Position numbers and translations under genes: made by a program. This document shows positions 52,220 through 61,765 of a stretch of 64,000 nt of DNA, in pieces. The notes under the pieces were generated by a model that saw only the letters and a program-made list of their open reading frames with translations, searched no databases and was not told the origin of the DNA. Source of the stretch: Erythrobacter sp. (GTDB lineage: Bacteria > Pseudomonadota > Alphaproteobacteria > Sphingomonadales > Sphingomonadaceae); NCBI RefSeq assembly GCF_011765465.1, contig NZ_CP050265.1, positions 372,001-436,000 of the forward strand, given 5' to 3'. Position 1 is the first letter of the stretch. Every line of letters starts with the position of its first letter.

Positions 52220-53560
52220 TCAATTGTATTCGATATAGGCGTCGTTGCGCAGGTCGCGCAGGTAACGCTGGGCGCGCTTGTTGATCCGCTCCTGCTCGAT
52301 CTGGTCCATGATCTCGTCGAAATTCGGACCGCCGACCTGTTCGGGATCGTCGCGCCCGCACAGCATCAGCACGCGCACCCCTTCCTGCGGCGAGCCGAAG
52401 GGCGGGGTGGTCTGGCCGACCTGCATATTGAGGATGATCGCGCGCAGCTGTTCGGGCAGGTTCGCGGCGCGGATCTGGTCGTTCGAGACGACCGTCGCGC
52501 CCAACACGTCGCGCGCGCTTTCGGCATCGGAGCAGCTGCGAAGGTTGTTCACGAAGGCGGCGAATTCGTTGACCTTGGCCTCGGCCGCTTCCTGCGTCAC
52601 GTCGGGTTCGAAGCTGATCGCGATCTGCTTAAGGCTGAGGATGGCATCGGCAGGGTCCGCCATCGCCACCTTGCGCTTGTTGATGAGGTAGATGATCGAG
52701 AAGCCGCCGGGGATTTCGATTGGGCCTTGGAGCTGGCCGGGCTGCATCTGCTGGAGCGCGGCGTCGAGCGCAGGCGGCAGCTGGCCGAGACGGATCCAGC
52801 CCAGATCGCCGCCGACGACTGCGGTGGTCGCCTCGGAGAACTGGCGGGCATAGGCGACGAAGCTGCCGCCCTGGCGCAGCTGCTCCATGATACGCTGCGC
52901 GTTCTGGAGCACCGCGGCGCGGTTTTCCTGTGTCGCCGAAAGGTAAATCTCGCCGACCCGGTATTCGTCCTGCCCCTTGGCCTCCTCGAGCCGTTCGAGC
53001 ACGTCGTTGACCTCTTCGGCCGAGACGTTGACGAAGGGCATGATGTTGCGCCGCAGGAGGTTCTCCCACGCGATCTCGCCTTCGATCTGGCGTTTGAGCG
53101 CGGCCGGCGAAGATCCGATCGAGACGAGGTATTCGGCCATCTTTTCAGGCTCCTGCCCGAAATTCTGCGCCGCGAGCTGGGCATAGGTCTGTTCGACCTC
53201 GGCCCGGCTGACCGGCATATCGAGCGCCTCGGATGCCTGGATCTTGAGCGTTTCGTCGATCAGGTTGCGCAGCACCTGCACCCGCAGCCGCTCGAGCTCC
53301 TGGTCCGATACCTCGGTTTCCGAGGCCGAGGTGACGAGCGCCACGCGCTGGTCGATGTCGGTCCCGGTGATGACATAGCCGTTCACCACCGCCGTCGCGG
53401 TGCGGGTGTCCGGGTTTTCCTTGCCGAAGATTTCGATGTCGTCGGGAATGCCGAAAGGGTTGTCCGCGGTCGGCACGGCGACCGTCTGCGCCATGGCGGG
53501 CACGAGCGGAGCCGCGACCAGCGCCGCAGAGGTGAAAGCGGCACAGAAATTCTTCATCAT
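52220..53560 (-). CDS. surA: SurA-type periplasmic chaperone/peptidyl-prolyl isomerase
   Basis: SurA escorts outer-membrane proteins such as LptD through the periplasm. The product is 446 residues: a signal peptide (about 1-25, ending MAQ), an N-terminal chaperone region (around 45-190, with ETLKIQASEALDMPVSRAEV), a parvulin domain (about 195-300, with GGDLGWIRLGQLPPALDAAL), and a shorter degenerate second domain to the C-terminus. Two ATG codons open the frame (53560 and 53557). It lies downstream of lptD, its main client, with 191 bases between, and upstream of pdxA. Confidence 0.93.
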   Translation of the reverse strand: MMKNFCAAFTSAALVAAPLVPAMAQTVAVPTADNPFGIPDDIEIFGKENPDTRTATAVVNGYVITGTDIDQRVALVTSASETEVSDQELERLRVQVLRNLIDETLKIQASEALDMPVSRAEVEQTYAQLAAQNFGQEPEKMAEYLVSIGSSPAALKRQIEGEIAWENLLRRNIMPFVNVSAEEVNDVLERLEEAKGQDEYRVGEIYLSATQENRAAVLQNAQRIMEQLRQGGSFVAYARQFSEATTAVVGGDLGWIRLGQLPPALDAALQQMQPGQLQGPIEIPGGFSIIYLINKRKVAMADPADAILSLKQIAISFEPDVTQEAAEAKVNEFAAFVNNLRSCSDAESARDVLGATVVSNDQIRAANLPEQLRAIILNMQVGQTTPPFGSPQEGVRVLMLCGRDDPEQVGGPNFDEIMDQIEQERINKRAQRYLRDLRNDAYIEYN

Positions 53561-53751
53561 GCTTGTCGAAGTCACTCGTTCGTTCCGTCCTGATTCGTCG
53601 GCGTTCCGGGCGGCCCCTCGCCCTTTTCGCCGGATCGCTCCCCTGCCGGAGCCGGGCTTAACCTGCGCTGAGTGGAGGTGCTGGTGGCCTCGGTTCTGAC
53701 TGTCTCGCGGCGCGTGTAGCCCTTTTTGCCGCCGCTGCCAATTCGCGCGCC

Positions 53752-56115
53752 TCAGCGGAAACCGAGATTCCTCAGCGCGAAAAAGAGCTGGAAGGAATTG
53801 CCCCGCGCCGCGTCGCCCGCCGTGATGTAGTCGCGCCGCCAGGTGAAGCCGAATTCGAGGCAGTCGTCCTGGTAGGACACCCCGAGCCGGGTGCGGATCG
53901 GCTCGAACCCGTCGGGCGCGAAGACGGGGTCTTCCTCCGCGCTCGTCAGGTTGAACACGCCGGATCCGAACACCGCCCAGTTGTTGGCGAAGGCGACCCG
54001 CGCGGCGGCGCGGAATTCCTCGCGGTCCTGCAGATCCTCGACGGTCTGAATGTCGCGGTTCAAACGCAGGTAGCCCACTTCGAGATAGGTCCGGCGCGAC
54101 CCGATCGCGGCGTCGATCTCGTTGCGACGAAACGCGAGGTTGTCCTTGTCGAGCCGGAAGCGATGGGTGAAGGCGAGGAAATCGCGGTAGCGCACCTCGG
54201 TCCGCCCGACGAAATCGGACACGCGCTCCGACAGGCCGGTGCCTACGGGGAAGATCTCCTGCTTGTCTTCCAGCCGGTAGGACTGGCCGACGGTGGTCTT
54301 GACCCGCCAGCCGGGCTTCTGCAGCTCCCAGTCGAGCCCCCAGGTGACCCGCGCGCCGTCCTCGACCCGGTCGTATCCGGGAAAGCGATTGAGCGCGAAG
54401 AGGTTGGAATCCTCGAGGTCGATCGCGCGCGCGTCCTCGTTGGGCACGGCAAGGTTGCGGATCGGCGGGCTGGCGACGAGCTGGAGGCGAGGCTTCAGGA
54501 CCTGCGTGCCGCCGAAGGCTTCGCCGACGAAGGGCCATTCGATGTCGATCGCTGCCGTGGCGATGCCGCGCGCGGTCCAGCCTTCGTTGCCGCGATAGAT
54601 CTCGGTCAGTGTCGAGCCGGTGTCGGAGGTGTGGTAGACATCGCCCCGCACCAGCGCGCTGAAGGTCACGACCTGGCCGAGCCCGGTCAGTGTCCTCAGG
54701 TCCCAGCGCGCCCCGGCGAAGGCGCGCTGCGTATCCTGCCCGTCGGTCCGCAGCAGCGCCAGCGTGTTGGCCTGCAGCTGGACCTCGCCGCCCAGCACCG
54801 GCTCCTCGATCAGGCGGCGATAATCGAAGGCGGGCAGGGCGATCGGGATCTGCCCCTGGTCGGCATTGATCCGGAGCGTCTGCGTCGCCCAGCCGGCGAG
54901 GCTGAGATAGGAGTCCTCGTCGATCCGTTCCAGGTTTACCGTCGAGCGCAGCCGGTCGTCGCGGCTGAGATCGTAGCGGCGCAGGAAGGTTCGGTCGCTC
55001 GCCGCGCGGATCGATCCGGTGAGGCTCCAGTTCTCGGCGAACTGGAAACGGCCATTGGCGAAAAGGTAACCGCGCGGGTCGCTTTCGGTCGTCGCCTGCC
55101 CGGTCAGGTCGGCGACGCGGCTCGACTGGGTGAGGTAGCCGGTGACCTGGTAAGCGCCCTTGTCCGTCAGATGCCGCCACTCGGCGCTGACCATGGGGGC
55201 GACGTCCGAGAAGACGAAGGCGCCCAGCGTCAGGTCCTTGTTGTCGGCGAGGCGCCAGTAATATTCGCCCGAAAGTTCGAGCCCGTTGACCTGCGTGACG
55301 CGGATATTGGGAATGAGAAAGCCCGACACCGCCTCGCCGTCGGTGTTCAATGCGAGGCCGGGGAGCGGGAGGATGCGCGCCCCGAACAACTCCAGCATCG
55401 CGCCCCGGAACCGCACGCGCTGTTCGTCGGGATCGTAGATCACCCGGTCGGCGGTGATGCGCCAGGACGGATCGTCGGCGCAGCCGTCCTCGCCGGTGAC
55501 GGGGCAGGCGGTGTAGGCCGCGCGGTCGAGAAGGATCGTCCCGTCCTCCGCTCGCGCGGCCGAGCGCGCGGCGAGCCGCCCCCCGGCGCGCAGGGCGATG
55601 AGCAGTTCCTCCATCGCGCCGGCTTCGAATTCGTCGGTCAGCTCGATCTGGTCGGTGAAGAGCTGGTTGCCGCCCTCGTCGACGAAGCGAATATTGCCGG
55701 TCGCGACGATCCGCCCGCTGTCGCGATACCACACGACCTCGTCCGCGCGGACCGACCGGTCCTCGCTGCGCAGCACGACATCGCCGCTGGCGGTGACGAT
55801 CTCGGCCTCGTTGTCGTAGGACAGGCGGTCGGCCTCGAAGGTTAGGATGCGATCCTTCCCGATCAGCTCCTCGCGCTCGCGCGAGAGGACGGGCGCGTCG
55901 AGCGAGGGGTCGGCATCCTGCAGGGCCGCGCCGAGAACGGGCGCCGCGATCGGTTCGAGCGCGGCGGCGGCTCCGCCCTGCAAAAGCGCCGCGGGACCGA
56001 GCCCGGCAAGGGCGAGAGTGCGGGCCAGCGGCAGCGGGGAGGCGGCACGGCGCAAGCGGGCGCGCGTCGCGCCGGGCGCGAAGTTGCGCGCGTGCCCCGT
56101 GAAACCAGCCGTCAT
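53752..56115 (-). CDS. lptD: LPS-assembly protein LptD
   Basis: LptD is the outer-membrane barrel that, with LptE, inserts lipopolysaccharide in the outer leaflet. The product is 787 residues: a signal region with hydrophobic stretch near 30-55, an N-terminal beta-jellyroll (OstA-like; ILTFEADRLSYDNEAEIVTA, VRADEVVWYRDSGRIVATGN) and a large barrel with conserved SGEYYWRLADNKDLTLG and a final phenylalanine-arginine. Cysteines in ACPVTGEDGCADD and QDDCLEF may form the expected disulfides. I chose ATG 56115; ATG 56157 is in frame. Divergent from pepA. Confidence 0.95.
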   Translation of the reverse strand: MTAGFTGHARNFAPGATRARLRRAASPLPLARTLALAGLGPAALLQGGAAAALEPIAAPVLGAALQDADPSLDAPVLSREREELIGKDRILTFEADRLSYDNEAEIVTASGDVVLRSEDRSVRADEVVWYRDSGRIVATGNIRFVDEGGNQLFTDQIELTDEFEAGAMEELLIALRAGGRLAARSAARAEDGTILLDRAAYTACPVTGEDGCADDPSWRITADRVIYDPDEQRVRFRGAMLELFGARILPLPGLALNTDGEAVSGFLIPNIRVTQVNGLELSGEYYWRLADNKDLTLGAFVFSDVAPMVSAEWRHLTDKGAYQVTGYLTQSSRVADLTGQATTESDPRGYLFANGRFQFAENWSLTGSIRAASDRTFLRRYDLSRDDRLRSTVNLERIDEDSYLSLAGWATQTLRINADQGQIPIALPAFDYRRLIEEPVLGGEVQLQANTLALLRTDGQDTQRAFAGARWDLRTLTGLGQVVTFSALVRGDVYHTSDTGSTLTEIYRGNEGWTARGIATAAIDIEWPFVGEAFGGTQVLKPRLQLVASPPIRNLAVPNEDARAIDLEDSNLFALNRFPGYDRVEDGARVTWGLDWELQKPGWRVKTTVGQSYRLEDKQEIFPVGTGLSERVSDFVGRTEVRYRDFLAFTHRFRLDKDNLAFRRNEIDAAIGSRRTYLEVGYLRLNRDIQTVEDLQDREEFRAAARVAFANNWAVFGSGVFNLTSAEEDPVFAPDGFEPIRTRLGVSYQDDCLEFGFTWRRDYITAGDAARGNSFQLFFALRNLGFR

Positions 56116-56307
56116 GCCTTGCCTATTGCACCGCTCACGCCTAATCGCAATCGCCATTCACGGCCCGGTCCGCGCGTGCGAACCGCACCCTGCGAGCGCG
56201 TCCTTTTGCGCGGGAGCGATCAACCGTTTCACGCGTTGGTCGGGCCGAGCCGATCGCCAGAATTCCGCTCGTCCGGAGCCATCCGGCGGGCCCAGCCGGG
56301 AGACCCC

Positions 56308-57765
56308 ATGAAGATCCGTTTCAGCGACAGCCCGCCCGCCAGCGTCCGGCTCTACGCCCGCATCGTGAACCAGGGCGACTTGCCGTCCGATTTGGACGCG
56401 ACTCTTGTCGACGGCGCCAAGGCGGCGCGATTCAAGGGCAGCGCGGGGCAGGTCTTCGAGACTTTCTCGAGCGACGACGGCTCCTTGCGCCGGATCGCGC
56501 TGGCCGGGGCGGGGGAGACCGATGGGGCCGCGCGGCGGCTCAACATCGAGAAGGCGGGTGCGGCGCTGAGCGCCAAATATCTCGTCTCGGGCGAGAGCGA
56601 GATGGTGCTCGATCTCGGCCATGCGGACCTTTCGGGCGAGGAAGCGGCGGCGGCGCTGCTGGGCCTGCGCCTGCGCGCCTGGCGGCAGGACGCCTACCGG
56701 ACGACGCTTCCCGCCGACAAGCGGCCGAGCCTCGAAATGGTCCATGTCGTCGGCGCTCCCGACGGCACGAAGGATGCCTGGGCCGAAGCCGAGGCGGTCG
56801 CCAGGGGGGTCGAATTCACCCGCACGCTCGTAACCGAACCGGCCAACAAGCTCTACCCGACGAGCTTCGTCGCAATGTGCGAAAAGGCTTTCGAGGGGAC
56901 GGGCGCGGAGCTGATCGTGCTCGATGACGAGGCGATGGAAAAGCTCGGCATGGGCGCGCTGCTCGGGGTCGGGCAGGGGTCCGAACAGCCGAGCCGGATT
57001 CTCGCGATCCGCTGGAACGGCGGCAAGGCGGGGGACAAGCCGACCGTCTTCGTCGGCAAGGGCGTGACCTTCGACACGGGCGGCATCTCCCTGAAGCCGC
57101 CGCCCGGCATGGAAGACATGAAGTGGGACATGGGCGGCGCAGGAGCCGTCGCGGGCGCGATGCTGGCGCTGGTCGGGCGCAAGGCGAAGGCGAACGTGAT
57201 CGGCGTGGTCGGTCTCGTCGAGAATATGCCCGACGGCAAGGCCCAGCGCCCCGGCGACATCGTCACCACCATGAGCGGCCAGACGGTCGAAGTGCTCAAC
57301 ACCGATGCCGAAGGGCGGCTGGTGCTGTGCGATGCGCTGCACTGGGCGCAGGAGGAATTCGACCCCGCGCGGATCGTCGACCTCGCGACGCTGACCGGCG
57401 CGATGATCATCGCGCTCGGCAACGAGCATGGCGGGATGTTCGCCAATGACGACGAACTCGCCGGCCAGCTCGCCTGCGCGGGCGAGGGCGTCGGCGACAA
57501 GTTATGGCGCCTGCCGCTCGCGCCCGCCTACGACAAGCTGATCGATTCGCCGATCGCCGACATGAAGAACGTGGGGCCGCGCGAGGCAGGCTCGATCACC
57601 GCGGCGCAGTTCCTACAGCGCTTCATCCGCAAAGGCACGCCGTGGGCGCATCTCGACATCGCGGGGATGGTCTGGTCGACCAAGCCGGGCCACACCTGGG
57701 ACAAGGGCGCGACGGGTTATGGCGCGCGCCTGCTCGACCGGTTCGTCAAGGAAAGCGTGGAGTAG
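56308..57765 (+). CDS. pepA: Leucyl aminopeptidase (M17)
   Basis: The product is 485 residues. The C-terminal catalytic domain shows the M17 features: [16 protein letters not shown] with metal ligands, [11 protein letters not shown], the signature [10 protein letters not shown] and the [11 protein letters not shown] end. The N-terminal domain is poorly conserved, as usual. The enzyme removes N-terminal residues from peptides with two metal ions in the cytoplasm, as a hexamer. The start at MKIRF has GGGAGA upstream. It heads a plus-strand group with DUF2256 and holC. Confidence 0.95.
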   Translation: MKIRFSDSPPASVRLYARIVNQGDLPSDLDATLVDGAKAARFKGSAGQVFETFSSDDGSLRRIALAGAGETDGAARRLNIEKAGAALSAKYLVSGESEMVLDLGHADLSGEEAAAALLGLRLRAWRQDAYRTTLPADKRPSLEMVHVVGAPDGTKDAWAEAEAVARGVEFTRTLVTEPANKLYPTSFVAMCEKAFEGTGAELIVLDDEAMEKLGMGALLGVGQGSEQPSRILAIRWNGGKAGDKPTVFVGKGVTFDTGGISLKPPPGMEDMKWDMGGAGAVAGAMLALVGRKAKANVIGVVGLVENMPDGKAQRPGDIVTTMSGQTVEVLNTDAEGRLVLCDALHWAQEEFDPARIVDLATLTGAMIIALGNEHGGMFANDDELAGQLACAGEGVGDKLWRLPLAPAYDKLIDSPIADMKNVGPREAGSITAAQFLQRFIRKGTPWAHLDIAGMVWSTKPGHTWDKGATGYGARLLDRFVKESVE

Positions 57766-57779
57766 GGCGCTTGGGCAGG

Positions 57780-57923
57780 ATGCGCAGGAAGGCCGATCTG
57801 CCGACCAAGACCTGCGCGTCCTGCGGCCTGCCCTTCGCCTGGCGCAAGAAGTGGGCGCGCGACTGGGACAACGTGCGCTATTGTTCGGAGCGGTGTCGGC
57901 GCAATAAGGGCGGCCAGACATGA
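57780..57923 (+). CDS. DUF2256 small zinc-finger-like protein
   Basis: The product is 47 residues and matches DUF2256: [20 protein letters not shown] then [12 protein letters not shown]. Four cysteines in two CxxC-type pairs (CASC, CSERC) should bind zinc. The family occurs widely in proteobacteria without known function. It begins 14 bases after the pepA stop, and its own stop overlaps the holC start (ATGA). A TTG three codons upstream is a possible start. Confidence 0.88.
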   Translation: MRRKADLPTKTCASCGLPFAWRKKWARDWDNVRYCSERCRRNKGGQT

Positions 57924-58354
57924 AAGTCGATTTCTGGCAGCTATCGCGCGACCCCGCCCCTCGTGTCGTTGCGCTCATCGCGGAGCGCGTGCTGGCGCAG
58001 GGCGAGCGGCTGCTCGTGGTGAGCGCTGATGCCGAACAGCGCCAGCTCATCGCCAGGGCGCTGTGGGAGGCTTCGCCCGAAAGCTTTCTCGCCAATGGCC
58101 ATGCAGGTGCGGCGGGAGAGGAACGCCAGCCCATCCTGCTTTCCGCCGATCCGGTCGCACCCAACGGGGCGAGCCACGTAGTCTTCGCCGACGGCACCTG
58201 GCGCGAAGCGGAGGGTTTCGCGCGGGCTTTCCTGCTGTTCGGCGAGGACACGCTCGAAGCCGCGCGCGCGACATGGCGTTCGCTCGACGGGCGGGACGGG
58301 GTTGAACGCTCCTTCTTCCGGCAGGAGGGCGGCAAATGGGTCAAGGCGGCCTGA
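57920..58354 (+). CDS. holC: DNA polymerase III chi subunit
   Basis: Chi links the clamp loader to SSB in the replisome. The product is 144 residues, the usual size. The opening [12 protein letters not shown] and the segments [20 protein letters not shown] and [19 protein letters not shown] (cited as [15 protein letters not shown]) match the family. Start overlaps the DUF2256 stop. pepA followed by holC is a conserved neighbourhood in proteobacteria. Confidence 0.93.
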   Translation: MKVDFWQLSRDPAPRVVALIAERVLAQGERLLVVSADAEQRQLIARALWEASPESFLANGHAGAAGEERQPILLSADPVAPNGASHVVFADGTWREAEGFARAFLLFGEDTLEAARATWRSLDGRDGVERSFFRQEGGKWVKAA

Positions 58355-58416
58355 AGGCTTGAACTCCTCGGCGGCAAGGCCGATGCTCTCGCACACGGAG
58401 CCATGAGGAGGCACTG

Positions 58417-58926
58417 ATGGGCATTACGAGGATTGCGACCGCGCTCGGCGGCGCGCTGCTGCTGGCGGCCTGCGGCGGGCAGGAGGAAAGCGGCGAATTC
58501 ACCACCGAGGACGGCGAGACCGGCGAATACACGATCGACCGCGACACCGGCGAAGCGCGGATGTCGGTCGAGACCGAGGAGGGCACCGCGACCCTGCGCT
58601 CGGGCAAGGACGTGCCGGTCGAACTGCCCGACGGCTTCTCGCTCTTCCCCGGCTCGCGCGTGACGTCCAATTCGGTCATCAACCAGGGCGAGCGCACCGG
58701 CAGCATGGTCATTTTCGAGGCCGACGCCGCGCCCGAAGATGTCATCGCCCATTTCCGCGAGCAGGCCGAAGCCGCCGGGGTCGAGATCCAGATGGATGCG
58801 AAAATGGGCGAAAGCCTTATGGTCGCGGGCGAGAACGAAGCCGAGGGGCTCGCCTTTCAGGCCAGCGTGACGGGCGACGAGGGCACGACGACCGGCCAGC
58901 TCTTCATCGGACGAATGCCCGAATAG
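58417..58926 (+). CDS. Putative lipoprotein of unknown function
   Basis: The product is 169 residues with a lipobox LAAC near residue 18 and a strongly acidic N-terminal third (QEESGEFTTEDGETGEYTID). A globular domain of about 100 residues follows, with PVELPDGFSLFPGSRVTSNS and ITAHFREQAEAAGVEIQM-like alternation of strands and helices (actual text VIAHFREQAEAAGVEIQM). Not recognised. A GGAGG site lies seven bases before the ATG. It stands alone between holC and ndk. Confidence 0.78.
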   Translation: MGITRIATALGGALLLAACGGQEESGEFTTEDGETGEYTIDRDTGEARMSVETEEGTATLRSGKDVPVELPDGFSLFPGSRVTSNSVINQGERTGSMVIFEADAAPEDVIAHFREQAEAAGVEIQMDAKMGESLMVAGENEAEGLAFQASVTGDEGTTTGQLFIGRMPE

Positions 58927-59088
58927 GCGCGCAAATCCGCCGAACGCCCCATCGGGCTTGAACTGCCGCGCCGCCGGGGCTAAGCGCGCGCGCGACGAAC
59001 CCGCGCCGGGACTCCGCGCCCGCGCCTCGCTTCTCTCACGCGCCCCGCAGCGCTCCTCTATCTCTCTCTAGTCCAAGGAACACGAACA

Positions 59089-59511
59089 ATGGCGGTCACC
59101 CGCACCTTTTCGATCATCAAGCCCGATGCCACCAAGCGCAACCTGACCGGCGCTGTCACCAAGATGCTGGAGGAAGCCGGCCTGCGCGTCGTCGCGTCCA
59201 AGCGCATCCGCATGACCCGCGAACAGGCCGAAGGCTTCTACGCGGTCCACAAGGAACGCCCCTTCTTCGGCGAACTGGTCGAGTTCATGATGAGCGAGCC
59301 GGTCGTCGTGCAGGTCCTCGAAGGCGAGGATGCGGTGAAGCGCAACCGCGACGTGATGGGCGCGACCAACCCGGCCGAAGCCGCCGAAGGCACGATCCGC
59401 AAGGAATACGCCCTGTCGATCGGCGAGAACACGGTCCACGGCTCGGACAGCGAAGAAAACGCGAAGATCGAGATCGACTTCTTCTTCGACGAGGACGAGA
59501 TCGTCGGCTGA
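59089..59511 (+). CDS. ndk: Nucleoside diphosphate kinase
   Basis: Ndk balances nucleoside triphosphate pools by transferring the gamma phosphate through a phosphohistidine. The product is 140 residues. The opening [14 protein letters not shown], the nucleotide site [12 protein letters not shown] and the active-site histidine H117 in NTVHGSDS are present. The C-terminus is extended by an acidic stretch ([11 protein letters not shown]). AAGGA lies upstream of the ATG. A strong terminator follows. Confidence 0.97.
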   Translation: MAVTRTFSIIKPDATKRNLTGAVTKMLEEAGLRVVASKRIRMTREQAEGFYAVHKERPFFGELVEFMMSEPVVVQVLEGEDAVKRNRDVMGATNPAEAAEGTIRKEYALSIGENTVHGSDSEENAKIEIDFFFDEDEIVG

Positions 59512-59531
59512 TCGCGCCGCTTCGATCTAAT

Positions 59532-59567
59532 CGAAAGGGCCGTCCCCATGGGGCGGCCCTTTTCGTT
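59532..59567 (+). terminator. Rho-independent terminator after ndk
   Basis: CGAAAGGGCCG and CGGCCCTTTTCG pair, with an inner CCCC/GGGG stem separated by a bulged T and a very short loop, followed by T-rich sequence. As the stem includes A- and T-runs at both sides, it could also serve the convergent sulfotransferase gene, which ends seven bases away. Confidence 0.9.
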
Positions 59568-59573
59568 TGCGCC

Positions 59574-60788
59574 TCAGCCCGCCCGCGCCTCGGCGAAACG
59601 AGCGAGCTGGTCCGAATGGGCGCGGTGGGCGCCGCGCTCGCTGCTCTTCATCTCGGCCCGCATCGCGGCGAGCGCGGCGGGTGACAGCTCGAGGCCGAGT
59701 TCGGCATAGGCGCGAGCGATTTCCGCCTCCCAGTCCGCGCCCAGCGCCTCGAAATCGAGCCGTGCCACGGGTCCGCGAAAGGTCGCAAGCGCCTTGGCCA
59801 TGCGCTTCTCGCGCAGGTCGATCTTGTGCCGCCATAGCGTCTCGATCCGCGCAAGGTCGCAGGTGTCGGACTGGATCGCCATCTGGTTCGCCGCGAGGCT
59901 GACTGCGCTTTTCAGAACCGCCTCGCGCTCGCGCCGGGCGATCACCAGCCGCGCATCGGGGAACTGCGTGAGCAGGGCGGGCAGGTCCTCGGCGAAGGCG
60001 GGAACCTTCATCACGCGGGGAAGCTCCGCCACTCCCCGGTGCGCCGCGTCGGTCCGCAGCATCCGTGCGAACTCTCGGTAGATCGCCGCTGGGTCGCGCG
60101 CTTCGCTCCAGCCCGAATAGGACGGGATGTGCCATTGGGATTCGTAGATCGAGTGGTGCAGCGCCGCCGATATCCAGGCGAGCTCCTCCTCGGCGCGGGC
60201 CGGGGCCATGGGATGGATCGACTGGAGCCACGGGTTGAGCGCGCCGAGCAGGGCGAGGTCGAGCGCGCTCTTCGCCCGGTTCACGCCGAAGCGTGAGGGA
60301 ACCGGGTGGTAAGCGTCGCAGTATCGCGTGTGCGAATGGGCCGGGTCCGCGGCGAGCAGCTTGTGGATGCGGGTCGTGCCCGAGCGCATATGCCCGATCA
60401 CGATGATCGGCGCGGCGAGCCGGGTTTCGGCCATTTCGGGGCGCTTCGCCCACAGCGCTCCCAGGCGCAGGCGGTTGCGAATGGCGCGCACGAGCTGCCC
60501 GTGCGCCATGGCCCGGCCGAGCGGGTTGAGGGCGGCTTCCTCGCGCACGGCGCGCGTGAGCCGGTCCAGCCGTTCGCGGAAATCGGCGACATCGGCTTCC
60601 TCGCGCCCGGCTTGCTCCGCCGCTGCGGCCTGCGCGCCGAGCGGTCGCGCTGCAATCTCCCACAGGCCGCGCGCATCGAGCGAGGGTTCGGGCAGGCGGC
60701 CCTTAGCCCATGCATTGCCGAGCAGCGCGCTCGTCCGGTCGGCGAGCGGCGAACGCGCCAGCGGGTGATCGCGCGGCGGCACCTTCAT
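59574..60788 (-). CDS. Sulfotransferase family protein
   Basis: The product is 404 residues. The PAPS-binding 5'-phosphosulfate motif is GHMRSGTT at 132-139, preceded by a helical N-terminal region of about 125 residues. A later segment RLVIARREREAVLKSAVSLA fits the 3'-phosphate site. Members sulfate or transfer to small molecules or sugars; many bacterial ones have no known substrate. The start overlaps the purN-fusion stop as ATGA, a link to purine synthesis that is probably only positional. Confidence 0.85.
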   Translation of the reverse strand: MKVPPRDHPLARSPLADRTSALLGNAWAKGRLPEPSLDARGLWEIAARPLGAQAAAAEQAGREEADVADFRERLDRLTRAVREEAALNPLGRAMAHGQLVRAIRNRLRLGALWAKRPEMAETRLAAPIIVIGHMRSGTTRIHKLLAADPAHSHTRYCDAYHPVPSRFGVNRAKSALDLALLGALNPWLQSIHPMAPARAEEELAWISAALHHSIYESQWHIPSYSGWSEARDPAAIYREFARMLRTDAAHRGVAELPRVMKVPAFAEDLPALLTQFPDARLVIARREREAVLKSAVSLAANQMAIQSDTCDLARIETLWRHKIDLREKRMAKALATFRGPVARLDFEALGADWEAEIARAYAELGLELSPAALAAMRAEMKSSERGAHRAHSDQLARFAEARAG

Positions 60789-61765
60789 CGGAACATCTCC
60801 GCCGCATCGTGCAGCTTCGTCAGCCGCGCCGGAGCGACCGCGCGCCAGCTGCGCTCGAGCCATTCGCCGATATGGTCCCAGTCGAGCCCCGGCCGGTCGA
60901 GGATCACGGCGACCCACCCGCTCGCCCCGTAATAGGGCGGCTTGAAATAGGCATCCGGCTGCGTCTCCACGAGGTTCGCCATCTCGTCCACGCCGCTCGT
61001 CTTGACCAGCAGCGCGATGCGCCCCCTACCGTGATCTCGGCCGCTGAAATAGGCGAAGAATTTGCCGGTCTTCGCCGAACCGACGCGAAATCCGGGCGCG
61101 CCGTGGCTTTCCTTTTCGTGCGTTTCCGGCAGGGCGAGAGCGAGTTCGCGGACCCGTGCCAGCAGGTAGCCCGGATCGCTCCCGCGTGAGACATAGTCGG
61201 CCAGCGCGCGCGGGTAGAGCTGGTGTTCGGCGATGCGGACCCGCACAGCGAGGGCTTCGGGTGTGTCGTCGGGGGCGATGGCGACGGGAAGCTGGGCGAG
61301 CACTTCGCCTGAATCGAGTTCGCTCGTAACGAGATGCACGCTCGCGCCGGCATGGCTGTCGCCCGCTTGAATCGCACGGGCGAAGGTGTCGAGCCCCTTG
61401 TATTTCGGCAGGAGCGAAGGGTGGATGTTGAGCATCCGGCCTTCCCAGCGCTTCACGAACCCTTCCGAAAGGATCCGCATATAGCCCGCGAGCGCGATAT
61501 ACTCCGCGCCTGCGTCAAGCGCGGCGGCCTCCATCGCCTCGTCCTGCGCCTCGCGGCTCACCCCCTTGTGCGAATGGGCGAAAGTCGGGATGCCCTCGAG
61601 CCGGGCGAGCGCCAGCCCTTCGGCGTCGGGGTTGTTGCTCGCGACCAGCACGACTTCATAGGGCGCGCCCGGCAGGCGGCTTGCGTGGAGGAGGGCGGCC
61701 ATGTTGGTCCCCGCGCCCGAGATGAAGATCGCGACCTTCGCTCGGGGGCCGGGGTTGTCAGACAT
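60785..61765 (-). CDS. purN: Phosphoribosylglycinamide formyltransferase fused to a YjbR/MmcQ-like domain
   Basis: The product is 326 residues. Residues about 8-195 are a complete Pur[18 protein letters not shown], and the active site [12 protein letters not shown] (113-124), which uses N10-formyl-THF to formylate GAR in purine synthesis. Residues about 200-320 form a second domain with [27 protein letters not shown] and [19 protein letters not shown], matching YjbR/MmcQ proteins, DNA-binding-fold proteins of unknown function. Standalone PurN is about 200 residues, so this is a fusion. The start overlaps purM by eight bases. Confidence 0.93.
   Translation of the reverse strand: MSDNPGPRAKVAIFISGAGTNMAALLHASRLPGAPYEVVLVASNNPDAEGLALARLEGIPTFAHSHKGVSREAQDEAMEAAALDAGAEYIALAGYMRILSEGFVKRWEGRMLNIHPSLLPKYKGLDTFARAIQAGDSHAGASVHLVTSELDSGEVLAQLPVAIAPDDTPEALAVRVRIAEHQLYPRALADYVSRGSDPGYLLARVRELALALPETHEKESHGAPGFRVGSAKTGKFFAYFSGRDHGRGRIALLVKTSGVDEMANLVETQPDAYFKPPYYGASGWVAVILDRPGLDWDHIGEWLERSWRAVAPARLTKLHDAAEMFR

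Noticed and set aside
52220..55732. A 1170-residue minus-strand protein
   Set aside because: Only the last part is real (SurA). The upstream part is the wrong frame of lptD, and SurA has its own signal peptide and start at 53560.
57941..58414. Minus-strand frame opposite holC
   Set aside because: holC fits its family from start to end. The opposite frame has no recognisable feature.
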